A stretch of 64,000 nt of DNA from Seleniivibrio sp. (GCF_021209385.1 NZ_JAJOIL010000001.1:1-64000); one strand, 5' to 3'. Counted from the first letter of the stretch, positions 16,960 to 25,999 are shown. Numbers and translations are program-made. Notes: generated from the sequence alone by a model not told the origin.

Positions 16960-18219
16960 TCACCCTTTTTTAAGAGCTTTTACAAGCTCGCAGAAATGTT
17001 CGCCGCGGTGCTCAAAACCTCTGTAGAGGTCGAAGCTTGCGCAAGCGGGAGACAGAACCACTTTTTCGCCCGCTTTCGCGTGCTTAAAGCATACGTCAAC
17101 CGCCTCAACCATGTCTTTTACCCTGACAACAGGTACTTTTACCTTGTCTTTCAGAGTGTTTTCTATCTTTTCGCCCGCCTTGCCGTATGCAACAACAAGG
17201 GAAGCCTTTTCATTAAGTACGTCTATCAGAACGTTGAAATCCCCGTTCTTGTCCTTTCCGCCGAGAATAACGTTAACGCCCTTTTCAAACCCTTTCAGCG
17301 CTGTAAGGGTGCTGTGCAGGTTCGTTCCCTTGGAATCGTTTATCCACTCGACACCGTTTATAGTGTCAACGTATTCGCATCTGTGGGGCAGTCCCTTTAA
17401 ACCTTCGACAAGATGAGTTACATCCCCCTCAAATTTGCAGAGCGCGTCAGCCGCCAGCAGAGCGTATGAGAGGTTCATTATGTTATGTCCGCCGTTCAGC
17501 GGAAATTTTGCTACATCAACAAAAAAACTTCCGAAATCGAGCTTAGTGCCGTTAAGCTTCGGAAAACCTTTCAGTTTCGGGTCTATTTTGACCGTTTCGC
17601 CTTTATAAAAGGCGGTCTTCTTAACAAGGTACGGCTCGTCTTCGATTATAAGTCTGCCGCCCTCCTTGATATACTTCACCAGATTCATCTTGTCGTCTGC
17701 GTAGTCGTCCATATCGCGGTATCTGTCCATATGGTCTTCCGCAAGGTTGGTGACTATCGCACAGTCCGCTTCAAACTCGCGGAGCATCCCGGTCTGGAAG
17801 CTGGAGAGTTCCACGACATAGCAGTCCATATGCTCGCCGAGAACACATTCGCCGTATGTCAGCCCGATGTTTCCGCACGCCTCGGAGCGGATACCGGCTT
17901 TGGTAAGCACCTGCGCCGTGAGTGCCGTAACGGTGGATTTACCGTTTGTACCTGTTATACCCACAACCTTCGCACCCTGAGGCTTGTGCTTCTGCGCAAG
18001 CTCAATCTCGCTGGTAAACTCTTTGGGCGCGTTCGGATAGTTTCTCAGGTTCACGCCGGGGCTTACGGCAACAAGGTCGTAAGTATCTGTAAACTCACTT
18101 ATATTTTTAAACGAGTTATCACCGTCGTCAAAAACGGTGATATCTGTGTATCCGTCCAGTTTAAGCAGTGCTTCGGCAGCTTTGCCGCTTTTTCCGTATC
18201 CTAAGATCGCAGCTTTCAT
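16960..18219 (-). CDS. murD: UDP-MurNAc-L-Ala--D-Glu ligase
   Basis: This 419-residue Mur ligase adds D-glutamate. It shows an N-terminal Rossmann-like domain (ILGYGKSGKAAEALL, SPGVNL), the P-loop GITGTNGKSTVTALTAQ, ELSSFQTGMLREF, NLAEDHMDRY, and the C-terminal domain with WINDSKGTNLHSTLTAL and LSPACASFDLYRGFEHRGEHF, which is the MurD-specific end. It is 5 bp after mraY. Length and motifs are normal. Confidence 0.96.
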   Translation of the reverse strand: MKAAILGYGKSGKAAEALLKLDGYTDITVFDDGDNSFKNISEFTDTYDLVAVSPGVNLRNYPNAPKEFTSEIELAQKHKPQGAKVVGITGTNGKSTVTALTAQVLTKAGIRSEACGNIGLTYGECVLGEHMDCYVVELSSFQTGMLREFEADCAIVTNLAEDHMDRYRDMDDYADDKMNLVKYIKEGGRLIIEDEPYLVKKTAFYKGETVKIDPKLKGFPKLNGTKLDFGSFFVDVAKFPLNGGHNIMNLSYALLAADALCKFEGDVTHLVEGLKGLPHRCEYVDTINGVEWINDSKGTNLHSTLTALKGFEKGVNVILGGKDKNGDFNVLIDVLNEKASLVVAYGKAGEKIENTLKDKVKVPVVRVKDMVEAVDVCFKHAKAGEKVVLSPACASFDLYRGFEHRGEHFCELVKALKKG

Positions 18220-18224
18220 CTACA

Positions 18225-19310
18225 TTACCTCAGTTTCAGCGTAGACAGCGCTATGAGCGCCAGAATAAAGGATATGATCCAGAAACGAATGGTTATCTTC
18301 GTTTCGCTCCATCCGGCAAGCTCAAAGTGATGGTGTATCGGTGCCATGCGGAACATTCGTTTGCCCTTTGTTATTTTGAAGTAGCCCACCTGCAGGATAA
18401 CTGAAAGTGTCTCCATAACAAAAATGCCGCCGACAACCGCAAGAACTATCTCGTGTTTTGCTATGACAGCCACGCCCGCAAGCGCGCCGCCTATAGACAG
18501 CGAACCGACGTCGCCCATAAAAACGCTGGCGGGATGCGCATTGAACCACAGAAAACCAAGACCCGCACCCACCATCGCCCCGCAGAAGACTGCAACCTCG
18601 CCCGCTCCATGAACATAAATGATATTCAGATAGCTGGCGAATTTGAAGTTACCTGTAAGGTACGCCATGAAACCGATTGTTCCGAAAGCGATTATGCTTG
18701 GAGTGATGGCAAGTCCGTCCAGACCGTCGGTAAGGTTCACCGCGTTGGACGTGCCTATCATTATAAAAATAGCAAGCAGGGCATAGAAATAGCCCATATC
18801 TATTACAAACTTTTTAAAGAATGGCATTGCAAGTTTCGTTGAAACACCGGATTTATCCACATAAAGCACCAGAAGTGTGGCTATCACAGCGAAAAGAAGC
18901 TGTCCGCCGGATTTCTGGCGTGGAGATATACCTTCTGGGTTTTTAAGGATCGTTTTTTTATAATCATCAACGAAGCCTATAAGTCCGTACCCTATGAAGA
19001 GCAGAAGAACTATCCAGATATAAGGGTTGCGCAGGTCAGCCCAGAGCAATGTTGATATAGCGGCGGAACCGACTATCATGACACCGCCCATTGTGGGTGT
19101 ACCCTCTTTAACCTTGTGGCGTTCCGGTTCATATCCCTTTGATTTCATGCTGAAAGACATCTCTTTCAGCTTGCGAATAACATAGGGACCGAACACAAGT
19201 GTTATGACCAGAGCGGTAATGGCAGCATACGCCGTTCTGAAGGTAATGTACCTGAATACGTTAAGAAAACTTAAATATTCCGAAAGCGGAACTAAAAGGT
19301 TATACAGCAC
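18225..19310 (-). CDS. mraY: Phospho-MurNAc-pentapeptide translocase
   Basis: This 361-residue integral membrane enzyme transfers phospho-MurNAc-pentapeptide to undecaprenyl phosphate, giving lipid I. It has about ten helices, and the catalytic acidic motifs are visible as GFVDDYKK, NAVNLTDGLDGLA and the GDVGSLSIGGAL segment. The HHHFELAGWSETKI motif on the last cytoplasmic loop is family-specific. It overlaps murF by 11 bp. Confidence 0.97.
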   Translation of the reverse strand: MLYNLLVPLSEYLSFLNVFRYITFRTAYAAITALVITLVFGPYVIRKLKEMSFSMKSKGYEPERHKVKEGTPTMGGVMIVGSAAISTLLWADLRNPYIWIVLLLFIGYGLIGFVDDYKKTILKNPEGISPRQKSGGQLLFAVIATLLVLYVDKSGVSTKLAMPFFKKFVIDMGYFYALLAIFIMIGTSNAVNLTDGLDGLAITPSIIAFGTIGFMAYLTGNFKFASYLNIIYVHGAGEVAVFCGAMVGAGLGFLWFNAHPASVFMGDVGSLSIGGALAGVAVIAKHEIVLAVVGGIFVMETLSVILQVGYFKITKGKRMFRMAPIHHHFELAGWSETKITIRFWIISFILALIALSTLKLR

Positions 19311-20658
19311 GCTGCTCTTTCTCCTTCTGAAGATAATTTATGAAATCTTCAAACCTGCGGGCGCGGCTCGCTTTGAACAGGAACATCCCGCCGTTAAGAG
19401 CAGCCACCTGTTTCATGGCATCCTCTTTTTCGGCTATGACCTTCACGTTCTCTGCGCACTCAAACTTTAAAAAGCTTTTGCCCACGAATATGAAATTTAC
19501 ATCCTTAAGCTCTTTGGCACGCTTCATCAGCTTGTGATAAAGCATCTCTTCGTATCCTTCGATCTCGCCCATTTCGCCTAATACAGCGGTTTTTGGTGAT
19601 GCGGGTATCTCCGCCAGATTGTTCATTGCACTCATGACAGATTCAAATCCGGCGTTGTATGTGTCGTCTATAACTCTGTATGCGCCGTAGTCAGTTATCC
19701 TTCCCCTGCCGTTCTCCGGCTGAAAATTCCTGATACCTTTCATAACGTCTGTGTATGAAAGCCCGCATGTCATGCCTATGCCGATGGCGGCAAGGCTGTT
19801 CTGCACGAAGTGGCTGTATATATGGTTCAGTTTAAAGCAGTAAGGCGTGTTGCGCATAACTGCCGTAAAGTAAAAATCGCCGTTAACGGTTCTGTTCATG
19901 TCGCCCATGATAACGTGGGAAGCCATGTCCGTTCCGAAGTAGCGGACGTTTACCTTTGAAAGCTCCCGTTCGCCTATGAAGCGTCTGCATGAATCATGCA
20001 CCCAGAGGGTTCCCTCGCCTGTCATGCCGTCGACTATGGACAGCTTTTCCGCCGCCAGCCCCTCAATGTTCCCGAATCTGCCGATGTGCGCGTGACCGAT
20101 AAGTGTCACAACAGCTACGTCAGGTTTGATATATCTGGACAGGGCGGATATCTCCCCTGTGTTGTTCGTTCCCATCTCAAAAACGGCAAAACCGCTTCTG
20201 TTCTTCATATTCGCCGCGCAAATGGCAACACCAAGCTCGTTGTTATAGTTGCCGTATGCCGTATAGACCTTCTTTTTTGCTCCGAGAACACAGGAGATAA
20301 GCTCCTTAGTGGTGGTCTTGCCGACGCTTCCTGTCACTGCGACTTTTATGCCTTTGAACTTCGACAGGTTGTATGTGCCGATGGTCTTAAGAGCATCCAG
20401 ACTGCTTTTAACAAGCACCCTGTTGCCTGACATCTTGTTGAACGTCTCTTCATCCTCAAGGATAACGAGCGCCGCTCCGCTGTCCACCGCCTGCTGCGCA
20501 TACAGATTGCCGTCGGTGACCTCTCCTCGGAAAGCAACAAAACAGCTTCCTGCGGAAACCTTTCTGCTGTCGATTACAAAATCGGTTATCTCACAGTCGG
20601 TTGAGATAGCTGACCTGAGAACCCCGCCCATTGCATTTATTGCCTGTGTAACGTGCAT
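19300..20658 (-). CDS. murF: UDP-MurNAc-tripeptide--D-Ala-D-Ala ligase
   Basis: This 452-residue ligase completes the pentapeptide stem with the dipeptide made by Ddl. Motifs are DSRKVSAGSCFVAFRGEVTDG (substrate domain), the P-loop AVTGSVGKTTTKELI, FEMGTNNTGEISALS, LIGHAHIGRFG, and VIDDTYNAGFESV in the C-terminal domain. The start is taken as ATG 20658, which overlaps the murE stop (TGATG) with a ggagg box 7 bp before it. An upstream ATG at 20676 also has a plausible box and cannot be excluded. Confidence 0.95.
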   Translation of the reverse strand: MHVTQAINAMGGVLRSAISTDCEITDFVIDSRKVSAGSCFVAFRGEVTDGNLYAQQAVDSGAALVILEDEETFNKMSGNRVLVKSSLDALKTIGTYNLSKFKGIKVAVTGSVGKTTTKELISCVLGAKKKVYTAYGNYNNELGVAICAANMKNRSGFAVFEMGTNNTGEISALSRYIKPDVAVVTLIGHAHIGRFGNIEGLAAEKLSIVDGMTGEGTLWVHDSCRRFIGERELSKVNVRYFGTDMASHVIMGDMNRTVNGDFYFTAVMRNTPYCFKLNHIYSHFVQNSLAAIGIGMTCGLSYTDVMKGIRNFQPENGRGRITDYGAYRVIDDTYNAGFESVMSAMNNLAEIPASPKTAVLGEMGEIEGYEEMLYHKLMKRAKELKDVNFIFVGKSFLKFECAENVKVIAEKEDAMKQVAALNGGMFLFKASRARRFEDFINYLQKEKEQRAV

Positions 20659-22106
20659 CACTGCGCCTCCAGACATTTTCTTACCTCTTCCCTGTCGTCG
20701 AAATGTATCTTATCTTTGCCTATTATCATGTAATCTTCGTGTCCCTTGCCGGCTATCAGTACAATATCCTTGTCCTGTGCCATACCCACCGCCTGCTGAA
20801 TTGCATGGCGTCTGTCGGGTGTAAGGATAACGTTCTCCGCATCCTCAAAACCTGTGAGGATGTCCCCGAATATCTGTTTCGGATCCTCGGTTCTGGGGTT
20901 GTCGCTGGTGAGTATCACCACGTCGGAGTTTTTCTCCGCCGCTTTCGCCATTCTGGGGCGTTTCGTTCTGTCGCGGTCTCCGCCACAGCCGAAAACGGTT
21001 ATTATTCTGTTCTCTCTGAAATTGCCCAGAGCGGACAGAACGTTTATAAGCGCGTCGTCTGTGTGGGCATAGTCCACAAAGATGAATGCGCCGTTGTCTT
21101 TTTTAAATTTCTCAAGCCTGCCCGGCACGTTCTTCATCTTAGCAATGCCCTCTCTGATATGCCCGGAATCTATACCGAGCATGATGCAGGCTGATGCCGC
21201 AGCCAGCAGGTTCTCAAGGTTGTGCAGTCCCACAAGGTGGGAATCTATATTTATCTTTCCGGCGGGGCATATCAGCTTCGCTTTGATACCATCCAGCCCG
21301 AACCATATCTCTTCCGCTCCGATGTCGGTCTTCGGACTCACGCCGAAAGTGACCTTGTCGACCTCGCTCTCTTTCGCGAGCCTTTTGCCGAAATCATGAT
21401 CAACGTTTATAACGCCGACCTTTGAATACGTCGGTGTGAAAAGCTTTTTCTTAGCATTGAAATACTCGTCCATTGTCTTGTGATAGTCGAGGTGATCGCC
21501 TGTCAGGTTTGTGAAGGCGGCGACATCAAAGACTGTTCCGTATACCCTGTGCTGGTCGAGAGCGTGGGATGATACCTCCATCACCATCGCATTGCAACCT
21601 GCATCTGCTGCTTTTCGCACAGCTTTGTAATATTCATACGGAGACGGGGTTGTCGAATCCAAATCGAACGATGTGTCGCCGTATGCAACGCCCGTCGTAC
21701 CGATGCGTACAGGTCTCATTCCCGCTTCTTTCATGATGGATTCTATAATATATGTAGTGGTCGTTTTTCCGTTTGTACCTGTTACTCCGACCTTAACCAT
21801 ATCCTCGTCGGGTCTGCCGAAAAGGTTGCGGCATGCAAGAGCAATGGCTTTGCGTCCGTCCTCAACCACAACGGTGGGAACGCCTTCAATGGGGCGCTCG
21901 GCAACTACAAAAGGAGCTTTTTTTGTTTCATACGCTTCTCTGGCAAAGGAGTGAGAATCGAAATGTGTCCCCTTGAACGCAAAGAAAGGACACTTTCTCT
22001 TTGTGTCTCTGTTGTCGAAGCTGATATCTTTGATATCCGCTTCAAAGTCAACATCCAGATCAAACCCCTTAATATCAAGTCCGTCAAGAAGTTGGGACAC
22101 TTTCAT
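20658..22106 (-). CDS. murE: UDP-MurNAc-tripeptide synthetase (meso-DAP type)
   Basis: This 482-residue ligase adds the third stem residue. The P-loop is VGVTGTNGKTTTTYIIES. The DNPR motif in LTSDNPRTEDP marks meso-diaminopimelate rather than lysine specificity, fitting a Gram-negative wall. Other motifs are MEVSSHALDQHRVYG, NLTGDHLDYHKTMDEYF and FVDYAHTDDAL. The frame is open upstream to 22274, but start ATG 22106 has an aggag box 8 bp away and matches the normal N-terminus (KVSQLLDGL). It overlaps ftsI by 23 bp. Confidence 0.96.
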   Translation of the reverse strand: MKVSQLLDGLDIKGFDLDVDFEADIKDISFDNRDTKRKCPFFAFKGTHFDSHSFAREAYETKKAPFVVAERPIEGVPTVVVEDGRKAIALACRNLFGRPDEDMVKVGVTGTNGKTTTTYIIESIMKEAGMRPVRIGTTGVAYGDTSFDLDSTTPSPYEYYKAVRKAADAGCNAMVMEVSSHALDQHRVYGTVFDVAAFTNLTGDHLDYHKTMDEYFNAKKKLFTPTYSKVGVINVDHDFGKRLAKESEVDKVTFGVSPKTDIGAEEIWFGLDGIKAKLICPAGKINIDSHLVGLHNLENLLAAASACIMLGIDSGHIREGIAKMKNVPGRLEKFKKDNGAFIFVDYAHTDDALINVLSALGNFRENRIITVFGCGGDRDRTKRPRMAKAAEKNSDVVILTSDNPRTEDPKQIFGDILTGFEDAENVILTPDRRHAIQQAVGMAQDKDIVLIAGKGHEDYMIIGKDKIHFDDREEVRKCLEAQ

Positions 22107-23775
22107 ATACATAGCTCCTTTTAAGCCCCATGTGCATGGATATCTGTTCCGCGAGGGTCTTGAAAGTTCTTGCGGCTGTGGTTCCGCCATAGATAGAACT
22201 TTTGGGCTCCTTGTAAACGACAACCATAGCAATTCTGGGATTGTCAGCAGGGAAAACGCCTGCAAAACTCGCAACGTAACCCGTTTTGCTGTATGTGCCT
22301 GTTTCCTTATCTATCCTCTGTCCGGTACCCGTTTTTCCGCCTATATCAACAAAGTCTGAATAGGCGTTCTTTCCGGTACCGTCCTTGACCACCTTCTTCA
22401 AAAGCCCCTGCAAACGTTTTGCAGTTTCATCCGAAAAAACCCGCTCGTCTTTATTTTTCGGCGTATAGGTGTCCTCGCCCTTCACTATCTTCTTTACGAC
22501 TTTGGGGTTAAGAAGATGTCCGCCGTTTGCTATGGCGCTGTAAAAACGCACCATCTGCAAAGGAGTTACCAGTATCTCCTGACCGATTGAAATGGAAGGT
22601 TTACTGAGACCCGACCAGCGTCTGTAGCTGCGTACAAGCCCCTCTTCCTCTATCATGCCGGAAATGCCCGTTCTGTCACCGAATCCCAGAGACTTTATAT
22701 AATCGTGAAATTCCTGTTTAGTAACCTTGTCGGAAAGCTTAACCATTCCGATGTTGCTGGACTTAATAAGCACCTGCTCCGCCGTCAGCATACCGTTTGG
22801 GGAAACATCCTTGATGTTGTGTCCGTAAACGTTATAGGCACCGTTTTCGCAGTCTATAGTTATATTCGTATTCAGGTGGTGCTTATCCAGAAGCAGTGAA
22901 AAAAGAACCGGTTTAAATATCGAACCCGGCTCGTAAAGAAAACTTGCAGGATCGTTCTTCCACTCCTTCTGGGAATACTTTCTAAAGTCGTTCGGGTCAA
23001 ACCCTCCGGAGGACGCGGCAAAAATTATTTCCCCTGTCTGTGCGTCCATGGCAATGGCCATGCCTTTGTCCGCCATGAACTCAGCCGTGCCCTGCCGAAG
23101 GATCTCTTCCGATAGACCCTGTAGGTATTCGTCTATGGTCAGATAAATCACTGTATCCACATCTTTTTTCTTCTGCGGATCTTCAAAGATAATTCTTTTT
23201 CCTTTGTTGTCGCGCATTGCGAGAAGCTGGAATTCGCTCCCTTCAAGCACGTCGTTGTAACGGTACTCAACTCCGTTGAGACCTTCGTTGTCTGTTCCTG
23301 TGAAACCTATTATGGATGCCGCAAGTTTGCGTTCAGGATAAAACCTCTGTTCTTCGAGGACATACTCAATCTCCGGTATCTCCTCCTGAATTCTTTTTGC
23401 CTGTGCAACCTCAATGTTTCTGGCTATCCATGTGAAGCCTTTTTTATTGATTATTCTGCGTCTTTTATCAGCCGAAAGTCTGATTCCGTCGCGTCGAAGC
23501 TGATCTATAAAAGCCTGACGGTTTTTCAGTTCCTCCGGAAAAACATAAAGGGAAGCGGACTTTTTGTTCAGTGCGAGCGGGTTGCCGTTCGCATCCATGA
23601 TAAGTCCTCTTCCCTTTGTGCTTTTCATCACGCCTTTCGACTGTCTGACAGCTTTATCCGTGTAGAAATCGTTCTGCGCTGTCTGGAGATATGCCACCTT
23701 TGCACCAACAAGGCAAAAGAAAAAGATGGCGAGCCACGAAAAGAATGTCAGTCTTCCGCTCTCAGTTTTTAACAT
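22084..23775 (-). CDS. ftsI: Septal transpeptidase FtsI (PBP3)
   Basis: This 563-residue class B penicillin-binding protein crosslinks septal peptidoglycan. It has a short cytoplasmic start, one membrane helix (about 9-30), and a pedestal domain (RKLAASIIGFTGTDNEGLNGVEYRYN). The transpeptidase domain carries the active-site tetrad SIFK in YEPGSIFKPVL, SSN in IKSSNIGMVKL, and KTGT in GGKTGTGQRI. No PASTA domains follow. It overlaps ftsL by 14 bp. Partner of FtsW in the same operon. Confidence 0.97.
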   Translation of the reverse strand: MLKTESGRLTFFSWLAIFFFCLVGAKVAYLQTAQNDFYTDKAVRQSKGVMKSTKGRGLIMDANGNPLALNKKSASLYVFPEELKNRQAFIDQLRRDGIRLSADKRRRIINKKGFTWIARNIEVAQAKRIQEEIPEIEYVLEEQRFYPERKLAASIIGFTGTDNEGLNGVEYRYNDVLEGSEFQLLAMRDNKGKRIIFEDPQKKKDVDTVIYLTIDEYLQGLSEEILRQGTAEFMADKGMAIAMDAQTGEIIFAASSGGFDPNDFRKYSQKEWKNDPASFLYEPGSIFKPVLFSLLLDKHHLNTNITIDCENGAYNVYGHNIKDVSPNGMLTAEQVLIKSSNIGMVKLSDKVTKQEFHDYIKSLGFGDRTGISGMIEEEGLVRSYRRWSGLSKPSISIGQEILVTPLQMVRFYSAIANGGHLLNPKVVKKIVKGEDTYTPKNKDERVFSDETAKRLQGLLKKVVKDGTGKNAYSDFVDIGGKTGTGQRIDKETGTYSKTGYVASFAGVFPADNPRIAMVVVYKEPKSSIYGGTTAARTFKTLAEQISMHMGLKRSYVYESVPTS

Positions 23776-24067
23776 AATAGGTTCTTCTTACGTCAGGCAT
23801 CATAAGCCCCATATCCTTTGCTTTTTTATAAAGGTTCTCCGCATCGTATGCGTCGGATTTTTTTGAAAGCAGAGAGGTATAGTCTATCTCACCCTGCTCT
23901 ATTTTCTGCGTCATGCTGCTGATGTCATAACCTGCGCGGATGCACATCTGGCGCACATAAACTATGGAAAACAGAAGAAGCATCATAACAGCGCCCAGTA
24001 TCAGGGTGCTGAGTCTCACTCTTGAAACAGTCTCTGCGGGTGCTGCCGTCATGGTTTGCGCTTTCAT
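23762..24067 (-). CDS. ftsL: Cell division protein FtsL
   Basis: This 101-residue bitopic protein has a short cytoplasmic tail, one membrane helix (about 22-42) and a periplasmic heptad-like helix (ISSMTQKIEQGEIDYTSLLSKKSDAYDAENLYKKA). Sequence is poorly conserved in this family; identification rests on size, topology and position between rsmH and ftsI. It would recruit FtsWI with FtsB and FtsQ. A good caggag box precedes ATG 24067. Confidence 0.85.
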   Translation of the reverse strand: MKAQTMTAAPAETVSRVRLSTLILGAVMMLLLFSIVYVRQMCIRAGYDISSMTQKIEQGEIDYTSLLSKKSDAYDAENLYKKAKDMGLMMPDVRRTYYVKN

Positions 24068-24109
24068 ATCCGTCTCCTGATATAAATGTTTTTTACAGTT
24101 CTTCTTGTC

Positions 24110-24195
24110 TCCCCCTTTAATAAAGGGGGAATAAGGGGGATTTGCATTAAATCTTAATCAAATCCACCCCGACCCTCCTTTGCTAAAGGAGGGGG
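24110..24195. repeat. Palindromic GC-rich repeat (copy 2) between rsmH and ftsL
   Basis: ccccctttaataaagggggaa then taagggggattt (24110-24143), followed by aaatccaccccgaccc and ctcctttgctaaaggaggg (24160-24195). The modules match those at 10348-10422 but in swapped order. Confidence 0.85.
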
Positions 24196-24200
24196 AAAAG

Positions 24201-25127
24201 TCAAACTCTTTCGGCAACGCGCATCTTTGCGCTTCGCGAAAGAGGATTAAGTTCAACCTCGTCCTCTTTAGCTGTCAGAGGTTTACGGGTTATCTGGCGG
24301 AAGGTGCGTACCTTTCCGCATGTACAAACGGGCATTCCGGGAGGACATACACATTCTTTTTCAAACTCACGGAAATAGTCTTTGACAAGTCTATCCTCCA
24401 GAGAATGAAACGAAATAAAGGCAGCCTTGCCGCCCTTTGATACATATTTTTCAAGCTTGCCAAGCATCTTTTCGATGGCGTCAAGCTCTCCGTTTACATA
24501 AATACGCAATGCCTGAAAGCTCTTGGTCGCCGGATGAACACCGGGCTTCTGAGCTTTTTTCGGCACGGCGGAAGCTATAATGTCCGCCAGCTGTACAGTA
24601 GTCTCTATTCTTTTTATCGCTCTCGCCGCAACAATAGCGGTGGCAATGTTCCAGGCGAAATCGTCTTCGCCGTACTTTCTTATAAGATTTGCAAGTGTCT
24701 CTCTGGAATAGCTGTTCACAACCTCAGCGGCAGTGAGCCTGTCCGCGGGGTTCATACGCATGTCCAGCGGTCCCTGACTGCGGAATGAAAATCCGCGCTC
24801 CGCTGTTTTAAGATGGAACAGCGAGACGCCGAAATCCGCCAGAACAGAGGACACAGCTTTAACATCCAGTTCGTCGAGAACCTGATCGAAGTCGGAAAAG
24901 TTGGAATGAACAACGGTAACGTTGCTGTGCTCCGCAAAGCGTTCCTTCAGCCGCACCACTGCGTCAGGGTCACGGTCAAGGACGATAAGCCGCCCCTTTT
25001 CCGATATCTCCTTCAGCATGGCAGCCGAGTGACCGCCGCCTCCGCCCGTCATATCCAGAGTTATCCCGTCCGGATCAACCGGCAGATACCTGAGCACCTC
25101 CCTTACCATTACCGGTACATGCTTCAT
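24201..25127 (-). CDS. rsmH (mraW): 16S rRNA (cytosine1402-N4)-methyltransferase
   Basis: This 308-residue SAM-dependent enzyme modifies C1402 in the ribosomal decoding centre. It begins with HVPVMVREVLRYLP and has the SAM loop LDMTGGGGGHSAAML. Further motifs are VLADFGVSLFHLKTAERGFSFRSQGPLDMRM, the KSFQALRIYVNGEL segment, and ISFHSLEDRLVKDYFR with a cysteine-rich CVCPPGMPVCTC patch. Position after mraZ is canonical. Its start overlaps the end of a small frame (25075-25299) by 53 bp. Confidence 0.97.
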   Translation of the reverse strand: MKHVPVMVREVLRYLPVDPDGITLDMTGGGGGHSAAMLKEISEKGRLIVLDRDPDAVVRLKERFAEHSNVTVVHSNFSDFDQVLDELDVKAVSSVLADFGVSLFHLKTAERGFSFRSQGPLDMRMNPADRLTAAEVVNSYSRETLANLIRKYGEDDFAWNIATAIVAARAIKRIETTVQLADIIASAVPKKAQKPGVHPATKSFQALRIYVNGELDAIEKMLGKLEKYVSKGGKAAFISFHSLEDRLVKDYFREFEKECVCPPGMPVCTCGKVRTFRQITRKPLTAKEDEVELNPLSRSAKMRVAERV

Positions 25128-25299
25128 TTCCTCTTACCGCCCTTTGCGTTCTGCCGAAATCAAGCTCGACAAAACTGCCTTTTTGCATAAACTCTCTGCA
25201 CTGCGCCGCAATGTCTTCGATGCTTCGGTTGTGCCTGTCGAACATCGAAAGGTCGGCGCGGTTGTACATCAGTTGGGTCAGCCAGAAAAATATGTGCAT
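25075..25299 (-). CDS. Small conserved-context orf between mraZ and rsmH
   Basis: This 74-residue frame has an excellent ribosome site (taaggagtggagaa directly before ATG 25299) in the 209-bp gap between mraZ and rsmH, on the same strand. The product starts with a short hydrophobic stretch (MHIFFWLTQLMYN), continues with a mixed helix (RHNRSIEDIAAQCREFMQKGSFVELDFG), and ends inside rsmH in another frame. No family is recognised. It may be a real small divisome-operon protein or a leader peptide that couples translation into rsmH, whose own ribosome site is poorly spaced. Confidence 0.5.
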   Translation of the reverse strand: MHIFFWLTQLMYNRADLSMFDRHNRSIEDIAAQCREFMQKGSFVELDFGRTQRAVRGNEACTGNGKGGAQVSAG

Positions 25300-25336
25300 T
25301 TCTCCACTCCTTATTATAAGGCGGGCCGACCTGCCC

Positions 25337-25783
25337 TTATCTTATTTTGGAAGCGAACTTTTTGAAAAGTTCGTCCTTTCTCTCCTCTGAGGCTTTCTCG
25401 CCCCAGACAACGGCAGGCCATAGCTCGAAATGGTTTCTGAAACCGTTTACGATACATTCGCCTTGGATACCGTTTCGCTGTCTCACTTCGGAAGTGATCT
25501 GTATGCGCCCGTTTCCGTCGATGGCAACCTCGTCCATCTCGGAATACAGGTATCGCAGAAACTCCTGAAATTCGTCATTGTCGGTGGATTCGGACTCCAA
25601 CCGGGCTTCCTCTCTGTCCCATTCGGCAGAAGGGTACAGTCTCAGATGGTCTCCCATGGACAACAGTGTAAGCTCGTCACTGCCATATTTGACCTTCAGT
25701 ATCTCGCGGAACTTTGAAGGAACCGAGATACGTCCGGTGTCGCTGATTTTATGTTGGTACTGCCCTCTGAAACTTCCTGCCAT
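25337..25783 (-). CDS. mraZ: Transcriptional regulator MraZ
   Basis: This 148-residue protein has two AbrB-like SpoVT/MraZ repeats. The first has FRGQYQHKISDTGRISVPSKFREIL and the second VAIDGNGRIQITSEVRQRNGI; both carry the DxxGRI/GR-I core of this family. MraZ represses the dcw operon and itself by binding short direct repeats upstream. The gene heads the cluster, and three phased repeats lie just upstream (25785-25832). No Shine-Dalgarno box precedes the ATG, which is unusual here. Length is normal. Confidence 0.96.
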   Translation of the reverse strand: MAGSFRGQYQHKISDTGRISVPSKFREILKVKYGSDELTLLSMGDHLRLYPSAEWDREEARLESESTDNDEFQEFLRYLYSEMDEVAIDGNGRIQITSEVRQRNGIQGECIVNGFRNHFELWPAVVWGEKASEERKDELFKKFASKIR

Positions 25784-25784
25784 T

Positions 25785-25832
25785 TTTATGCCAATTTATA
25801 CCTATTAATGACATTATCGTACAATTTATGCC
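25785..25832 (-). promoter_or_regulatory. Candidate MraZ operators: three phased direct repeats
   Basis: The minus strand carries GGCATAAA, GGTATAAA and GGCATAAA (plus-strand starts 25825, 25795, 25785), spaced 30 and 10 bp, that is, whole helical turns. They overlap the spacer and initial transcribed region of the predicted mraZ promoter. MraZ is known to bind phased short direct repeats upstream of its own gene; that these are its sites is inference. Confidence 0.5.
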
Positions 25833-25840
25833 AAAGTTAA
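25813..25840 (-). promoter_or_regulatory. Predicted promoter of the dcw cluster
   Basis: On the minus strand TTAACT (25835-25840) and GATAAT (25813-25818) are 16 bp apart. The 5' untranslated region would be about 23 nt. Confidence 0.4.
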
Positions 25841-25999
25841 CAAATTATATTTCGCTAGTCAAGGGATATTGAAACTGCTCAAAATAGCATCACTAAAGGG
25901 TTTCAGAACTTAAGAGACTGATGTGTATGCGTATTCGGATATGAAGAAATTATGTGCCTAATTACATGTAAAAAAATTTTACGCAGAAGGGAGGAAAGA

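Noticed and set aside
20658-22274. Longer murE start giving 538 residues
   Set aside because: The extra N-terminal 56 residues lie inside ftsI, do not resemble MurE, and ATG 22106 has a properly spaced ribosome site.
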